A DNA stretch of 60,724 nucleotides. Origin: Prochlorococcus sp. AG-347-K19. GTDB lineage: Bacteria > Cyanobacteriota > Cyanobacteriia > PCC-6307 > Cyanobiaceae. Shown piece by piece: positions 26,931 to 36,655 of the stretch. Position 1 is the first letter of the stretch. Each line of letters begins with the position of its first letter. Location: contig QCCG01000008.1 in assembly GCA_003281335.1 (NCBI GenBank), positions 1 to 60,724 on the forward strand, read 5' to 3'. The translations under genes were made by a program, and so were the position numbers. Below the pieces are notes generated by a model. That model did no database searches. It worked only from the letters and a program-made list of their open reading frames with translations, and was not told the origin of the DNA.

Positions 26931-27974
26931 TTAAGTTAAAATTTCTGGCAAAAATTTACTAATTGTTGAATCATTTTTTCTAACTATCTTTCCAATTTCC
27001 CAACTATCTATGTCATGATCTTTGCAGATATTTAATATCGCGTCCTTAAATTGTTTGTCAATAATTAAACAAAATCCTACTCCAAGATTAAAAGTATTCC
27101 AAAAATCTTTTTCAGGAATCGATCCTTTCTCTTTAAGGAATTTAAATAAAATAGGTATTTCCCAAGAACTGGTATTGATATAAGGAATAAAGTCAGAAGG
27201 CATACATCTTGGTAAATTTTCTGGAATGCCTCCACCAGTAATATGAGACATCGCTTTAATTTCAATATTTTCTGATAACATTTGGTTAATAACGTTATTG
27301 TAAATTTTTGTAGGTTTCAATAACTCATCATAAAAATTTAAGTGAGAAACTTTTTCAAAATCTTCATCTATTTTATTATTGGTTTGAATTATTTTTCTTA
27401 CTAAACTAAAACCGTTACTATGCACTCCATTACTTTTTAAAGCAATTATTAAGTCATTTTCTGATACTTTTTTACCATTAATCAGCTTATCCTCATCAAC
27501 TATTCCAACACAAAATCCTGCAAGATCATATTTATTTTTTGAATAAAATCCAGGCATTTCAGCCGTTTCTCCGCCGAGTAATGAACAGTTATTTTCTCCG
27601 CAGCCATATGAAATTCCCTGAACAACCCTCAACAATTGTTCCTTATCAAGTTTTCCAGTAGCAATATAATCCAGAAAAAATAGAGGTTTTGCCCCACTGG
27701 TAATGATATCGTTCATGCACATAGCAACTAAATCAATTCCAACCTCGAAGTGAAAGTTTTTACTTTGGGCTAATTCTAATTTTGTTCCAACACCATCAGT
27801 TCCTGAAACAAGAACTGGTTGTTTAAAACTATCGATAGGAATTCTAAACAAACCTCCGAACCCACCAATACCCTCAATCACATTAGATGTATGAGTTCGT
27901 TCAACTGCCTGTTTAATTTCGGAAACAAATTCTCGCCCTGCCTCTATATCTACACCTGATGTTTTGTAATCCAT
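26931..27974 (-). CDS. purM: Phosphoribosylformylglycinamidine cyclo-ligase (AIR synthetase)
   Basis: 347 residues, normal length. It closes the imidazole ring to give AIR in purine synthesis, using ATP. Family segments are GGFGGLFRIP, VSGTDGVGTKLELA, DLVAMCMNDIITSGAKPLFFLDYIATG, LLGGETAEMPGFY, SNGVHSNGFSLVRK and HITGGGIPENLPR. It stands alone, divergent from panC-cmk with 98 bases between the starts. Confidence 0.97.
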   Translation of the reverse strand: MDYKTSGVDIEAGREFVSEIKQAVERTHTSNVIEGIGGFGGLFRIPIDSFKQPVLVSGTDGVGTKLELAQSKNFHFEVGIDLVAMCMNDIITSGAKPLFFLDYIATGKLDKEQLLRVVQGISYGCGENNCSLLGGETAEMPGFYSKNKYDLAGFCVGIVDEDKLINGKKVSENDLIIALKSNGVHSNGFSLVRKIIQTNNKIDEDFEKVSHLNFYDELLKPTKIYNNVINQMLSENIEIKAMSHITGGGIPENLPRCMPSDFIPYINTSSWEIPILFKFLKEKGSIPEKDFWNTFNLGVGFCLIIDKQFKDAILNICKDHDIDSWEIGKIVRKNDSTISKFLPEILT

Positions 27975-28072
27975 GAAATAAAAATGATAGACTTTCCTTA
28001 TATAGATATTCCTCCTAAGATTGCTTTTGTCCAGTAATTATCTATCAAATAGATTTATTTTTTAAAAACAAA

Positions 28073-29605
28073 GTGAAGAAAGTAATCATAAGGAAAACTG
28101 AAGAAATAGAAAATTGGAGGAGAAATATAAATAGTGAAATTAACTTCATTCCAACAATGGGTAATCTTCATGATGGTCATATTAAACTAATATCAACAGC
28201 AAAAAATGACAATTCTAATATTAATTTAGTGAGTATTTTTATTAATCCACTTCAATTTGATAACAAATTAGATTTAGAGAATTACCCTAAAACAATTGAT
28301 AATGATATAGAAATTTCCTTTTCAAATGGCGCAGATGCTATCTTTATCCCAAGAAATGAAGATATATATCCACCGAATAATAAAAATATTAAATTCCTAA
28401 AAGCTCCAAAAGAATTATCTTCTGCATTATGTGGATTAAATCGAATTGGACATTTCGATGGCGTTTGTACAGTAGTTTATAGATTACTTAATCTCATCAA
28501 GCCAAAAAATCTTTACTTAGGAGAAAAAGATTGGCAACAACTTTTAATTTTAAAAAATCTTATCCTTAGAAAGAAATTAAATGTTGCTATTAAATCAATA
28601 CCTACACAAAGAGATTTTGATGGAATTCCTTTAAGTTCACGTAATGTACATTTATCCAAAAACGAAAGAAAATTGATTAGGTTTTTTTCAAATGAGTTAT
28701 TAGAAGCAAAAAAAAATTTTCAACAAAATAAAAAGTTCAATTTAAACCAAATAATTAATAAGCTATCAGCAAAAAAAATTTCAATTGAATATTTAGAACA
28801 TCTACACCCTCATACACTCCAAAAAGCAAGACTTGAGGATAATATTTCGTTATTGGCTGGTGCGATAAGATGTGGAGAGACAAGATTAATTGATCACGTT
28901 TTTCTAATGAAAAGAAGGCCGATTATTGCAATTGATGGTCCTGCAGGTTCAGGTAAAAGTACTGTAACAAAGTCAATAGCGAAGAAACTTAAACTTTTAT
29001 ATTTAGATACTGGCGCGATGTATAGAGCATTGAGTTGGCTTTTAATAAAAGAAAGTATTGATTATAAAAAAGAAAAAAAATTACAGGATATGCTTAAAGA
29101 CATATCTATAGTTTTCAAGTCGAATACAAATTCACATCAGGATGTTTATGTTAATAACTACTGCGTTACTGAAGAAATTAGGTCGCAAAAGATAAGTTCC
29201 ATCGTTTCTAAAATTTCCTCAATAAAAGAAGTAAGAAAATTCTTAGTAGAGGAACAAAGAAAAATTGGCGAATCAGGCGGACTTGTAGCTGAGGGAAGAG
29301 ATATAGGAACTACTGTTTTTCCTAATGCAGAACTTAAAATATTTTTAACTGCTAGCATCGATGAAAGAGCAAAAAGAAGAAAATCTGATAAAAATAGTAA
29401 AGACTCACAAGAAATAGACCTTCATACATTAAAAGAACTTATAAAGAAAAGAGATTTTGAAGATTCCAATAGGGAAATTTCACCTCTAAAAAAAGCGAAT
29501 GACGCAATAGAAATTATTACGGATGGATATTCAATTAATGAGGTAGTGGATAAAATTATTGAACTTTATAATGACAAGGTTCCTAAAGAGACTGAGATAA
29601 AATAA
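28073..29605 (+). CDS. panC/cmk: Bifunctional pantoate-beta-alanine ligase / cytidylate kinase
   Basis: 510 residues, a fusion known in cyanobacteria. Residues 1 to about 278 are PanC, making pantothenate, with FIPTMGNLHDGHIKLI (25-40, including the HIGH-like HDGH) and the LSSRNVHLS loop (188-196). From about 282, the sequence RRPIIAIDGPAGSGKSTVTK (281-300) begins CMP kinase, with Walker A at 289-296. LDTGAMYRALSW and VAEGRDIGTTVFP follow. The start is GTG at 28073. The two halves serve unrelated pathways (CoA and pyrimidine nucleotides), so the fusion may simply ensure co-expression. Confidence 0.96.
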   Translation: MKKVIIRKTEEIENWRRNINSEINFIPTMGNLHDGHIKLISTAKNDNSNINLVSIFINPLQFDNKLDLENYPKTIDNDIEISFSNGADAIFIPRNEDIYPPNNKNIKFLKAPKELSSALCGLNRIGHFDGVCTVVYRLLNLIKPKNLYLGEKDWQQLLILKNLILRKKLNVAIKSIPTQRDFDGIPLSSRNVHLSKNERKLIRFFSNELLEAKKNFQQNKKFNLNQIINKLSAKKISIEYLEHLHPHTLQKARLEDNISLLAGAIRCGETRLIDHVFLMKRRPIIAIDGPAGSGKSTVTKSIAKKLKLLYLDTGAMYRALSWLLIKESIDYKKEKKLQDMLKDISIVFKSNTNSHQDVYVNNYCVTEEIRSQKISSIVSKISSIKEVRKFLVEEQRKIGESGGLVAEGRDIGTTVFPNAELKIFLTASIDERAKRRKSDKNSKDSQEIDLHTLKELIKKRDFEDSNREISPLKKANDAIEIITDGYSINEVVDKIIELYNDKVPKETEIK

Positions 29606-29607
29606 AT

Positions 29608-30081
29608 TCAAGAAATACTTTCCAAAAAACCTGTTACTGAGTCTTCTAAAATATCAAGTACATAATCGAAGCCCTCATCACCTCCAAAATATGGGTCAGG
29701 AACTTCTTGCTCATTAAAAACTGATCTAAAATCTTGTATTTTTTTTATTGATGCAAAACCAGCTGAAGCTGTTCTATTTTTAAGATCTTGAATATTTCTA
29801 AAATTTGAATCGTCCATCGCAAGAATATAGTTAAATTCGTCAAAATCTTTGCTAGTAATTTGTCGAGCCCTGCTTAAGATATTTAAATCTCTTCTTTCTG
29901 CCGCAATTCTCATCCTAGAGTCAGCTTTTTTTCCTATATGCCAACTCCCAGTTCCAGCAGAATCTACAATAAAGCCATCGATTAATCCTTTCTTTTCAAG
30001 TAGACTTATAAAGATGGCTTCTGCTGCAGGAGACCTACAAATATTTCCTAAACATACAAAAAGAACAGAAATTTTATTCAT
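29608..30081 (-). CDS. Low-molecular-weight protein tyrosine phosphatase
   Basis: 157 residues. The P-loop VCLGNICRSPAAE (9-21) has nucleophile Cys10 and Arg16, and the general acid lies in PDPYFGGDEGFDYVL near the C terminus. Targets are unknown; in cyanobacteria such enzymes have been linked to photosynthesis and exopolysaccharide control, and arsenate reductases are a related alternative. It is convergent with panC-cmk, with a 2-base gap, and 32 bases downstream of pebB on the same strand. Confidence 0.92.
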   Translation of the reverse strand: MNKISVLFVCLGNICRSPAAEAIFISLLEKKGLIDGFIVDSAGTGSWHIGKKADSRMRIAAERRDLNILSRARQITSKDFDEFNYILAMDDSNFRNIQDLKNRTASAGFASIKKIQDFRSVFNEQEVPDPYFGGDEGFDYVLDILEDSVTGFLESIS

Positions 30082-30113
30082 ATGATTTCAAATTCCAACA
30101 AATTATAAGACTT

Positions 30114-30875
30114 TCAAGTAGTAAATAAAACTTCTTCAATTAAAGATTCAGTAAATTCTTTACCAAACAAACTCGACAACATTGGCCTTGCTGGATCATT
30201 GTCTTTTCTATAAGTCAAATAATCATTTTGACCGTTTATTAGTTCTTTTTGAAGTTCAATATTGACTTCTTTGCTTTCGAAAAGAATTTCCAAATACAAA
30301 TCAAGATATTCCTTAAATGAGGCATAAAGGTGATTAGTAATTAAAAAATCACTTCTTTCTTCTTTTGGTAATTTTGACCATATTACTCCTGGAGAAAAAA
30401 ATCTAGCTACATCCGCAGACATTTTTTCAGCTAATGGGAGTGATAAATGACAATGATTTTTAAGTTTTATAAGTTTTTCTAATAAATCATTATTGTATTG
30501 ATTTTGTATTTTTAATGAAGGCTGAAAATCTAACACTAATAAATAACTATTAGGTAGAGAAACAAAATCTACTCCAAAAAATGGGACGTTATAAATAGTA
30601 TTAGGAATAATTAAAAAATTTAAAACAGAATAATTTGGACTATTTATACAAACTGCCCTTGCGAATTGAATTCTTTTTTTATGGGTTACACCCCAAGTAG
30701 ATAGATTCACATTTTTTTTTGATTTTTTTGAACCATAAGTTGAATCTTTATAAGAATATTTCGAGGGTATTGTTTTTTCTAAACAGTTATATTTACTTAA
30801 ATTATTTGTTAAATATTTTAAAAAAATATGCCATCTCCAACCTGGCCTGTAAAAAATAGTATCTTGTATTAACAT
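30114..30875 (-). CDS. pebB: Phycoerythrobilin:ferredoxin oxidoreductase (PebB)
   Basis: 253 residues of the ferredoxin-dependent bilin reductase family. It reduces 15,16-dihydrobiliverdin to phycoerythrobilin. It contains VFFGVDF-type core ([22 protein letters not shown]), [10 protein letters not shown] and the C-terminal [15 protein letters not shown] segment. It follows pebA with no gap: the pebA TGA and pebB ATG are adjacent. The operon order ho1-pebA-pebB is the standard marine picocyanobacterial arrangement. Confidence 0.95.
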   Translation of the reverse strand: MLIQDTIFYRPGWRWHIFLKYLTNNLSKYNCLEKTIPSKYSYKDSTYGSKKSKKNVNLSTWGVTHKKRIQFARAVCINSPNYSVLNFLIIPNTIYNVPFFGVDFVSLPNSYLLVLDFQPSLKIQNQYNNDLLEKLIKLKNHCHLSLPLAEKMSADVARFFSPGVIWSKLPKEERSDFLITNHLYASFKEYLDLYLEILFESKEVNIELQKELINGQNDYLTYRKDNDPARPMLSSLFGKEFTESLIEEVLFTT

Positions 30876-31586
30876 TCAATGAATATTCTCATTATTTAAT
30901 GTAAAAAGAAATTTATTAATAAAATTTTTTGTCCATTTTTCTCCAAAAAAAGATTTAAACAATTTATCTGCAGGGTCTTTTTCAAAACTGTACTTATCAT
31001 ATTTAATTTGATTATTCTTTATTTCTTCTGTATTTAAAAATTGATTAACAGGATTCGATTTATAAATATTCAAATAATTATTTACAAATGAATGGAATAT
31101 ATTATTTAAATCCCTATCAAGATTTAATTTATTTCCTCTACATATAATCACCCATGGGGAAAAATACTTTTTTGAATCATATATATTCTTCATTTTATTA
31201 TTATCAAATGCAGAATATTTTTTCTTAATACTACCTAAACTTGAACAATATTTTTCAAGATATTTGCTTTCTTGAATTAAAGGTTGATAATCAAGTATTG
31301 CTAATAACTTTTGAGAAGTTCCAAACCATAAAATATCAGCCCCTAAAATAGGCAATTCACTATCAAAATTAGGATATGCAACCGTATTAAACACTTGCAG
31401 TTTTTTGCCGCCATCTAATCTTGTTATTCGCCACTTTCTATATTCGGGAGATGAAAAAAGCCAATTTTTAATAATATATTTTGATTCTTTATTGTGATGT
31501 TCTTTGAATTCACTAGATATTTGTACTTCATGTCCATTTAATTCATCAATATTGGTTTTAAGGAAATCAACTAATGATTCAAACAT
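30876..31586 (-). CDS. pebA: 15,16-dihydrobiliverdin:ferredoxin oxidoreductase (PebA)
   Basis: 236 residues of the same family as pebB. It catalyses the first two-electron reduction of biliverdin IX-alpha. Typical stretches are [40 protein letters not shown] followed by [17 protein letters not shown] and the [17 protein letters not shown]-terminal motif, parallel to pebB. It lies 5 bases after ho1, so biliverdin can be passed along enzymes made from one transcript. Confidence 0.95.
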   Translation of the reverse strand: MFESLVDFLKTNIDELNGHEVQISSEFKEHHNKESKYIIKNWLFSSPEYRKWRITRLDGGKKLQVFNTVAYPNFDSELPILGADILWFGTSQKLLAILDYQPLIQESKYLEKYCSSLGSIKKKYSAFDNNKMKNIYDSKKYFSPWVIICRGNKLNLDRDLNNIFHSFVNNYLNIYKSNPVNQFLNTEEIKNNQIKYDKYSFEKDPADKLFKSFFGEKWTKNFINKFLFTLNNENIH

Positions 31587-31591
31587 AAATA

Positions 31592-32302
31592 TTAGATCTC
31601 GGTACTTCCTTTCCTAACTTTTTTTGTAATGTAATTAAATACAATCTTGCCTAAAACAGCAATCAAGTTACCTTCAAGCTCCTTAAACATTTTCATATTG
31701 TAAGTAAAAGCTTGATTAGCTTCATCAACAATTTGATCAGCCGTCTTTTGATTTATTGGAAGTTGATTCAAAGTAAGGGAATATTCTTCCTTGAATTTCT
31801 TTTCATCAGCAATTAATTCAAACTCATAAAAATTTAAACCATCATTTCCTGGCAAATTTAATGCTTTTTTAGCGATCCTTTTCAAGATTTGCCCCCCAGA
31901 TAAATCTCCTATATAGCGAGTGTAGTGGTGACCAACTAATAGTTCTGGTGAATTTTTAGCGACCTCTCGGATTCTTTCAACATATTCTTTTGCTGAATGA
32001 GAGATAATAATTTCATTCTTCCAGTTTTCACCAAAATAAAATTTAAGATCATTTACGAGAGTTTCTTTCCTGAATAATGATTTAAAACCTATAGGTTTTA
32101 TTACGGGATGTTCCTCATTGACCAGTCTTTCAATTTCTTCTTCCATAGCTTCATAAACAAAATATAAATCACTTATTAATTTTCTATAAGATTTTTTTTC
32201 AACAACTCCTTTTAAAAAACAAGCCACAAAGCCAGTATTTTCTGCCATGGTATGGGATTTTTTTGTCCCTTCTCTTAATTGTCCTGCAAGAGCAACTGCC
32301 AT
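31592..32302 (-). CDS. ho1: Heme oxygenase (biliverdin-forming)
   Basis: 236 residues. It opens heme to biliverdin, CO and iron using ferredoxin. Proximal heme ligand His17 lies in [17 protein letters not shown] (9-25). [20 protein letters not shown] is the distal-helix motif. It is the first gene of ho1-pebA-pebB and supplies their substrate. In Prochlorococcus this makes phycoerythrobilin for a reduced phycoerythrin or for a sensory or other role. Confidence 0.96.
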   Translation of the reverse strand: MAVALAGQLREGTKKSHTMAENTGFVACFLKGVVEKKSYRKLISDLYFVYEAMEEEIERLVNEEHPVIKPIGFKSLFRKETLVNDLKFYFGENWKNEIIISHSAKEYVERIREVAKNSPELLVGHHYTRYIGDLSGGQILKRIAKKALNLPGNDGLNFYEFELIADEKKFKEEYSLTLNQLPINQKTADQIVDEANQAFTYNMKMFKELEGNLIAVLGKIVFNYITKKVRKGSTEI

Positions 32303-32359
32303 ATATTTTTAATTATTTTTGTAAGTGTATTTAATCTACAAGGAAAATACATAAAACAG

Positions 32360-32791
32360 CTAATTTTTGTTACCAGCGGATGTTGTAGAGAATAGTTTAT
32401 GAAGTTCTTTACAAACCAAAAACAGGTTATCTTTTTGTTCCTTTTGCGGTAGATGAGTACCAGTCATTTCCCAATCACCGATGGTAGCCACTCTCCATCT
32501 CTCGGAGGGAACAATCATACCTCGCATTATTATTCCCAACAATTTCGGAACTCTGCCATTATTATCATTTTCAATTCTTAATTGTAAAAGTATTGCTCTA
32601 CATTCAATAAGAGGACTCCAACCAGGGAAATGAAACGCAAAATCAATAGTATCTTGCATGGATTCATTATTTAAATTGTCCCAGGGACTAAAGTTTACGC
32701 TTGCATCTGGAAAATATTTCCGAAACAAAGCTGCAGTGGAAGCAATTTTATTAGCTATTTCAACATTACTTACATTTGAACTCGCATTCAT
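32360..32791 (-). CDS. Conserved cyanobacterial protein of unknown function
   Basis: 143 residues, soluble, no signal peptide. Recognisable stretches are FRKYFPDASVNFSPWDNLN, DFAFHFPGWSPLIECRAILL followed by QLRI, and GIIMRGMIVPSERWRVATIGDWEMTG. I do not recognise a named domain. It lies 57 bases upstream of ho1 on the same strand, so it may be co-transcribed with the bilin operon, and a role linked to bilins is a guess. Confidence 0.7.
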   Translation of the reverse strand: MNASSNVSNVEIANKIASTAALFRKYFPDASVNFSPWDNLNNESMQDTIDFAFHFPGWSPLIECRAILLQLRIENDNNGRVPKLLGIIMRGMIVPSERWRVATIGDWEMTGTHLPQKEQKDNLFLVCKELHKLFSTTSAGNKN

Positions 32792-32938
32792 AAGTAGCTG
32801 AGTATTTTTTAGAAAATGACATAATTTGCTTTAACTTGCTTATTAACTACTTTTTCTTTTAATAAAGATGTTGAAATGCTGATCAATAAACTATTCTCTA
32901 TTCACATTTGAGTAATAAATTTCTAGGTTTTAAAGAAA

Positions 32939-32982
32939 ATAACTCATCGCAAATTACAATACGAGGAAAATCAATGAGTTAT
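32939..32982 (+). repeat. Perfect 9-bp inverted repeat in the icd leader
   Basis: ATAACTCAT (32939-32947) and ATGAGTTAT (32974-32982) enclose 26 bases. The right arm ends 19 bases before the icd ATG. It could form a 5' leader hairpin or serve as a DNA operator. No clean NtcA box (GTA-N8-TAC) was found in the gap, although icd is NtcA-regulated in some cyanobacteria. Confidence 0.4.
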
Positions 32983-33001
32983 CTTTTATTAATTCAATAC
33001 T

Positions 33002-34426
33002 ATGCCAAAATTTGAAAAATTAACTTTACCTAATGAAGGCGAGATAATAACTTTTAATCAAGGCAAACCTAATGTTCCTAATAATCCAATTGTCCCATTT
33101 ATTAGGGGTGATGGTACTGGAGTTGATATTTGGCCTGCAACTCAAATCGTTCTTGATTCAGCTATTAAAAAAAGCTATGGAGATGAAAGAAAAATTAATT
33201 GGTTTAAAGTCTATGCAGGCGATGAAGCTTGTGAACTTTATGGAACATATAACTACCTCCCTCAAGATACTATCGAAGCAATCAAACACTTTGGTGTTGC
33301 CATCAAAGGTCCTTTAACCACTCCCATCGGTGGAGGTATTAGATCTCTTAATGTTGCATTAAGACAAATATTTGATTTATATAGCTGTGTTAGACCATGC
33401 AAATATTATTCAGGAACTCCAAGCCCTCACAAAAATCCCCAAAATTTAGACGTTATTGTTTATAGAGAAAATACTGAGGATATCTACATGGGAATTGAAT
33501 GGGAAGCGGAGGATAGTAATTGTCTTGAATTAATTAATCACTTAAATAACGTTGTTATACCAAAAAGTAAAAATTTAAAAAATAGATCTATACCCGACGG
33601 ATCAGGTATTGGAATAAAACCGGTGAGTAAATTTGGTAGCCAAAGGCATATTAGAAAAGCTATTGAACATGCCAAAAGATTATCAGGAGATAAAAGGCAT
33701 GTGACTCTTGTACATAAAGGGAATATTATGAAATATACAGAAGGTGCATTTAGAGATTGGGGATATGAATTAGCAGTAAATGAATTTAGAGAAGATTGCA
33801 TTACAGAAAGAGAAAGCTGGATTTTAGATAATATTCAGAAAAATCCAGAAATTACAACTGAAAATAATGCTCGAAAAATTGAACCAGGTTTTGACAAGCT
33901 TACAAATAACAAAAAAGCATTCATTTGCGAAGAAATTAAAGAAGTTATTGCATCAATATCAAATTCTCACGGAGATGGAAAATGGAAAGAACTTATTATT
34001 GTTGATGATCGGATAGCTGATAGTATATTTCAACAAATTCAAACTAGACCTCAAGAATATTCAATTCTTGCAACCTTAAATCTCAATGGAGACTATGTTT
34101 CTGATGCAGCTGCAGCAATTGTCGGTGGCCTAGGTATGGCTCCCGGTGCAAATATTGGAGATAATGCAGCAATTTTCGAAGCTACGCACGGTACAGCTCC
34201 AAAACATGCAGGCTTAAATAAGATTAATCCAGGCTCAGTAATTCTTAGTGGTGTAATGATGCTTGAATATTTTGGTTGGGATGAGGCAGCTAACTTAATT
34301 ACTAATGGTTTAAGTAAGGCTATAGAGCAAAAAAAAGTCACCTATGATCTAGCACGCTTAATGGAACCAAAAGTAGAACCCTTATCCTGCAGCAGTTTTG
34401 CTGAAGAAATTATCTCAAATTTCTAA
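33002..34426 (+). CDS. icd: Isocitrate dehydrogenase, NADP-dependent
   Basis: 474 residues, normal for cyanobacterial Icd. It makes 2-oxoglutarate, the carbon skeleton for ammonium assimilation and the nitrogen-status signal read by NtcA and PII. Motifs: IRGDGTGVDIWPA near the N terminus, GPLTTPIGGGIRSLNVALRQ, YRENTEDIYMGIEW, NIMKYTEGAFRDWGYE, and NIGDNAAIFEATHGTAPKHA near the C terminus. It is monocistronic and convergent with the kinase gene, 2 bases apart. Confidence 0.97.
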   Translation: MPKFEKLTLPNEGEIITFNQGKPNVPNNPIVPFIRGDGTGVDIWPATQIVLDSAIKKSYGDERKINWFKVYAGDEACELYGTYNYLPQDTIEAIKHFGVAIKGPLTTPIGGGIRSLNVALRQIFDLYSCVRPCKYYSGTPSPHKNPQNLDVIVYRENTEDIYMGIEWEAEDSNCLELINHLNNVVIPKSKNLKNRSIPDGSGIGIKPVSKFGSQRHIRKAIEHAKRLSGDKRHVTLVHKGNIMKYTEGAFRDWGYELAVNEFREDCITERESWILDNIQKNPEITTENNARKIEPGFDKLTNNKKAFICEEIKEVIASISNSHGDGKWKELIIVDDRIADSIFQQIQTRPQEYSILATLNLNGDYVSDAAAAIVGGLGMAPGANIGDNAAIFEATHGTAPKHAGLNKINPGSVILSGVMMLEYFGWDEAANLITNGLSKAIEQKKVTYDLARLMEPKVEPLSCSSFAEEIISNF

Positions 34427-34428
34427 TT

Positions 34429-35778
34429 TTAAAAACTATTTTTATTTTCAAAAAATTTCCAAATATTAACCAGTGAATCTTTGGTGCCAATGTTTCCAGG
34501 ATGAGTAACAATGGGAAGTTTTCCTCCATTTTTTAGATTGTAAGTCACCACTGAAATGCCAGTTAAAATTTGTCCTTCAAGATAAACATAATCTGCATTA
34601 AGTCCTTTACTAAGAATCAAATTTGTTGTTATTCCACCTTTTGAAATCAAATATCCTACTTCATACTTCAAATCTGCGACTAATTCAGCAATAAAACAAG
34701 CAAGTAGATTATAAAAATTAAATAGTTCAGAAGCATCTAAAGACATAAATTTTCTTGAAGTAAACAAAACAGGAGTTTTTCCTTTCTCAAAAGAAAATCT
34801 AATTTCTTTCAAAAATTTATTTTTAAACAAATTCCTTCGCTTCTGATTATTATCTGATGAAGTAATTTTAAAGAATTCAAAAACATCTAATTCAACTGGA
34901 TTGCAATTACCTATCTCTAATAAATTATTCAATTGTATTGTTGAAAGTTCTACATAAGATCCAACAATTATAAGTCCTGGAAGAAAACTCTTTTTTTTAT
35001 TTCTTATTCTCAAATTAGAGAAGAAAATTTCACTCTGAGAGACACTTTTTTTCTCAGAAATTGAACTTATAAAACTTGCTGCAGTTCGAAAAAGGAATTT
35101 TTTTTGTTTAACTAATTTTTTTATTACTAAAGAAAACTTTTTTAGTTGAGAATAATTTTCTACATCTACAACTACATGTTTATTATTCTTCAAGTTCTTC
35201 AATGTTTTAAAAACAATATTATTATCTTCATCATTTAGCATTTCAATATCTGACAAAAAAAGATTTTGAATATCTTCAAAATTTATTTGTGATTTACTCT
35301 GCTGAAATAAAAGATTCTTTAAATTACTTGTCTCATATCCAAAAATTGTATCTTTTGCAAAAACTGTTTGACTTATAGGGGTTTTATCAACAAAATGTGA
35401 TCCATTAATTGTTAATCTTTTACCCTCTATGAAAGCTGGAATATAAAAAGTAGCATCGAAAGGACCCAAGCAACTATTTAGGGCACTTGGCTCTAAAAAG
35501 TTATGTCCTCGCAGAGTAGAGTCTCCTCTACTTATAAAAATAATTTCTTCTTCATAGGCTTGAGAAGCAATTACAGTTTTAAGATTTTTGCAAATTTCCT
35601 CTATTGTTAATTTCGCATCTTTTTCCGATAGTGACCTCGTATTAGCCAAAATAAAGAATAAATTTGATTTAGATTGAAAAGCTTTGACTAAAGTTGAGTA
35701 GTCCCACTTAAGCAGTAAAAAGCAATGGTGAACAGTTTGAGAGCCTGTGGGATCATCATCTATAACAACAAATTTCAT
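34429..35778 (-). CDS. Four-carbon acid sugar kinase family protein (DUF1537)
   Basis: 449 residues. The N-terminal DDDPTGSQ (7-14) and the SRGDSTLRGH motif mark the first domain. The C-terminal domain has LISKGGITTNLIL and IVTHPGNIGTKDSL, where the family binds ATP. Characterised members phosphorylate D-threonate, D-erythronate or related C4 acids, products of sugar oxidation. It is the last gene of a leftward cluster (antiporter, hydrolase, mutarotase, kinase). The partner dehydrogenase and aldolase are not in view, so the substrate is unknown. Confidence 0.85.
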   Translation of the reverse strand: MKFVVIDDDPTGSQTVHHCFLLLKWDYSTLVKAFQSKSNLFFILANTRSLSEKDAKLTIEEICKNLKTVIASQAYEEEIIFISRGDSTLRGHNFLEPSALNSCLGPFDATFYIPAFIEGKRLTINGSHFVDKTPISQTVFAKDTIFGYETSNLKNLLFQQSKSQINFEDIQNLFLSDIEMLNDEDNNIVFKTLKNLKNNKHVVVDVENYSQLKKFSLVIKKLVKQKKFLFRTAASFISSISEKKSVSQSEIFFSNLRIRNKKKSFLPGLIIVGSYVELSTIQLNNLLEIGNCNPVELDVFEFFKITSSDNNQKRRNLFKNKFLKEIRFSFEKGKTPVLFTSRKFMSLDASELFNFYNLLACFIAELVADLKYEVGYLISKGGITTNLILSKGLNADYVYLEGQILTGISVVTYNLKNGGKLPIVTHPGNIGTKDSLVNIWKFFENKNSF

Positions 35779-35791
35779 AAGTATTACAAAA

Positions 35792-36646
35792 TTACTTAAG
35801 AGATTTTATTTGTATTGAGGCATTTAACCTTTTACTATTATTTGAAGGAATCATAATGTTTCTAAATCCATCAACAAAAGAATTTCGGGGACTAGTCCAA
35901 GGTTCGAGACATATCATTCTTCTTGGAGGATCACTCCATATAACGCCTAAATCAAAAGGATATGGATGATTTAAAGTTACCTCTCTTTTAAAAATCTTAT
36001 CTCGAAAAGAGCTTCTTCCGGAAGTATACATAAGAAGATCAACTCCTAAATTAATTTTGTTTAATTCATCCAAAGTATTACTTAGAGTATTTCTTCCTTG
36101 ATCTTGACAATTAAGTGGCTTATCAACAAACTCTAAATTTTTGAAATCTGAAATATTAAAATAAGGATGCAAACCAAAATTTATAGGCATAGCAAAATCT
36201 GTTTTGTTATGGATTGTAATTTCAAATTCTAAAAAGTTAATTTTTAAGGTAACTTCAATTTTGAGTTCGAAATCGAATGGATAATATTTTTTGGTTTGTT
36301 TAGATGAATTTAAGAATAAGCATAAAAATTTTTCATTTTCATTGAAGGAGTATTGCCATTGCGAATCCCTAGCGAAACCATGTTGTGGTAATTGCAAATA
36401 ACCATTTCCAAATATTGAACTAGAGGTATTGAGATTTCCACAAATTGGAAACAAGATTGGAATGCCTCCCCTAATACTTTTTGTCTTATCCATAAATCTT
36501 GTTTCATCGAAATAAAGTATTTCATAACCATCCGAAACCCAATTTGTTATCACGCCTCCTCTTTGAGGACAAAATTTAATGTAATTATTTTTATCTAATT
36601 GAAATACAAAAATTCCGTGGTCCTTATTAAATAATTTGATTTGCAC
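35792..36646 (-). CDS. Aldose 1-epimerase / D-hexose-6-phosphate mutarotase-like protein
   Basis: 284 residues, GalM-type beta sandwich. SIRGGIPILFPICGNL fits the YeaD-like hexose-6-phosphate mutarotase motif, with GLHPYF (the His that acts as acid) and ICLEPWTSPRNSF following. It probably equilibrates anomers of a sugar phosphate, but a free-sugar epimerase cannot be excluded. It starts with GTG at 36646, 9 bases after the hydrolase gene, and lies 13 bases before the DUF1537 kinase, so it is very likely in one operon. Confidence 0.85.
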   Translation of the reverse strand: MQIKLFNKDHGIFVFQLDKNNYIKFCPQRGGVITNWVSDGYEILYFDETRFMDKTKSIRGGIPILFPICGNLNTSSSIFGNGYLQLPQHGFARDSQWQYSFNENEKFLCLFLNSSKQTKKYYPFDFELKIEVTLKINFLEFEITIHNKTDFAMPINFGLHPYFNISDFKNLEFVDKPLNCQDQGRNTLSNTLDELNKINLGVDLLMYTSGRSSFRDKIFKREVTLNHPYPFDLGVIWSDPPRRMICLEPWTSPRNSFVDGFRNIMIPSNNSKRLNASIQIKSLK

Positions 36647-36655
36647 AACTGTTTC

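Noticed and set aside
32792..33001. NtcA box upstream of icd
   Set aside because: A GTA-N8-CTA word is present near 32911-32924 but not the required TAC half.
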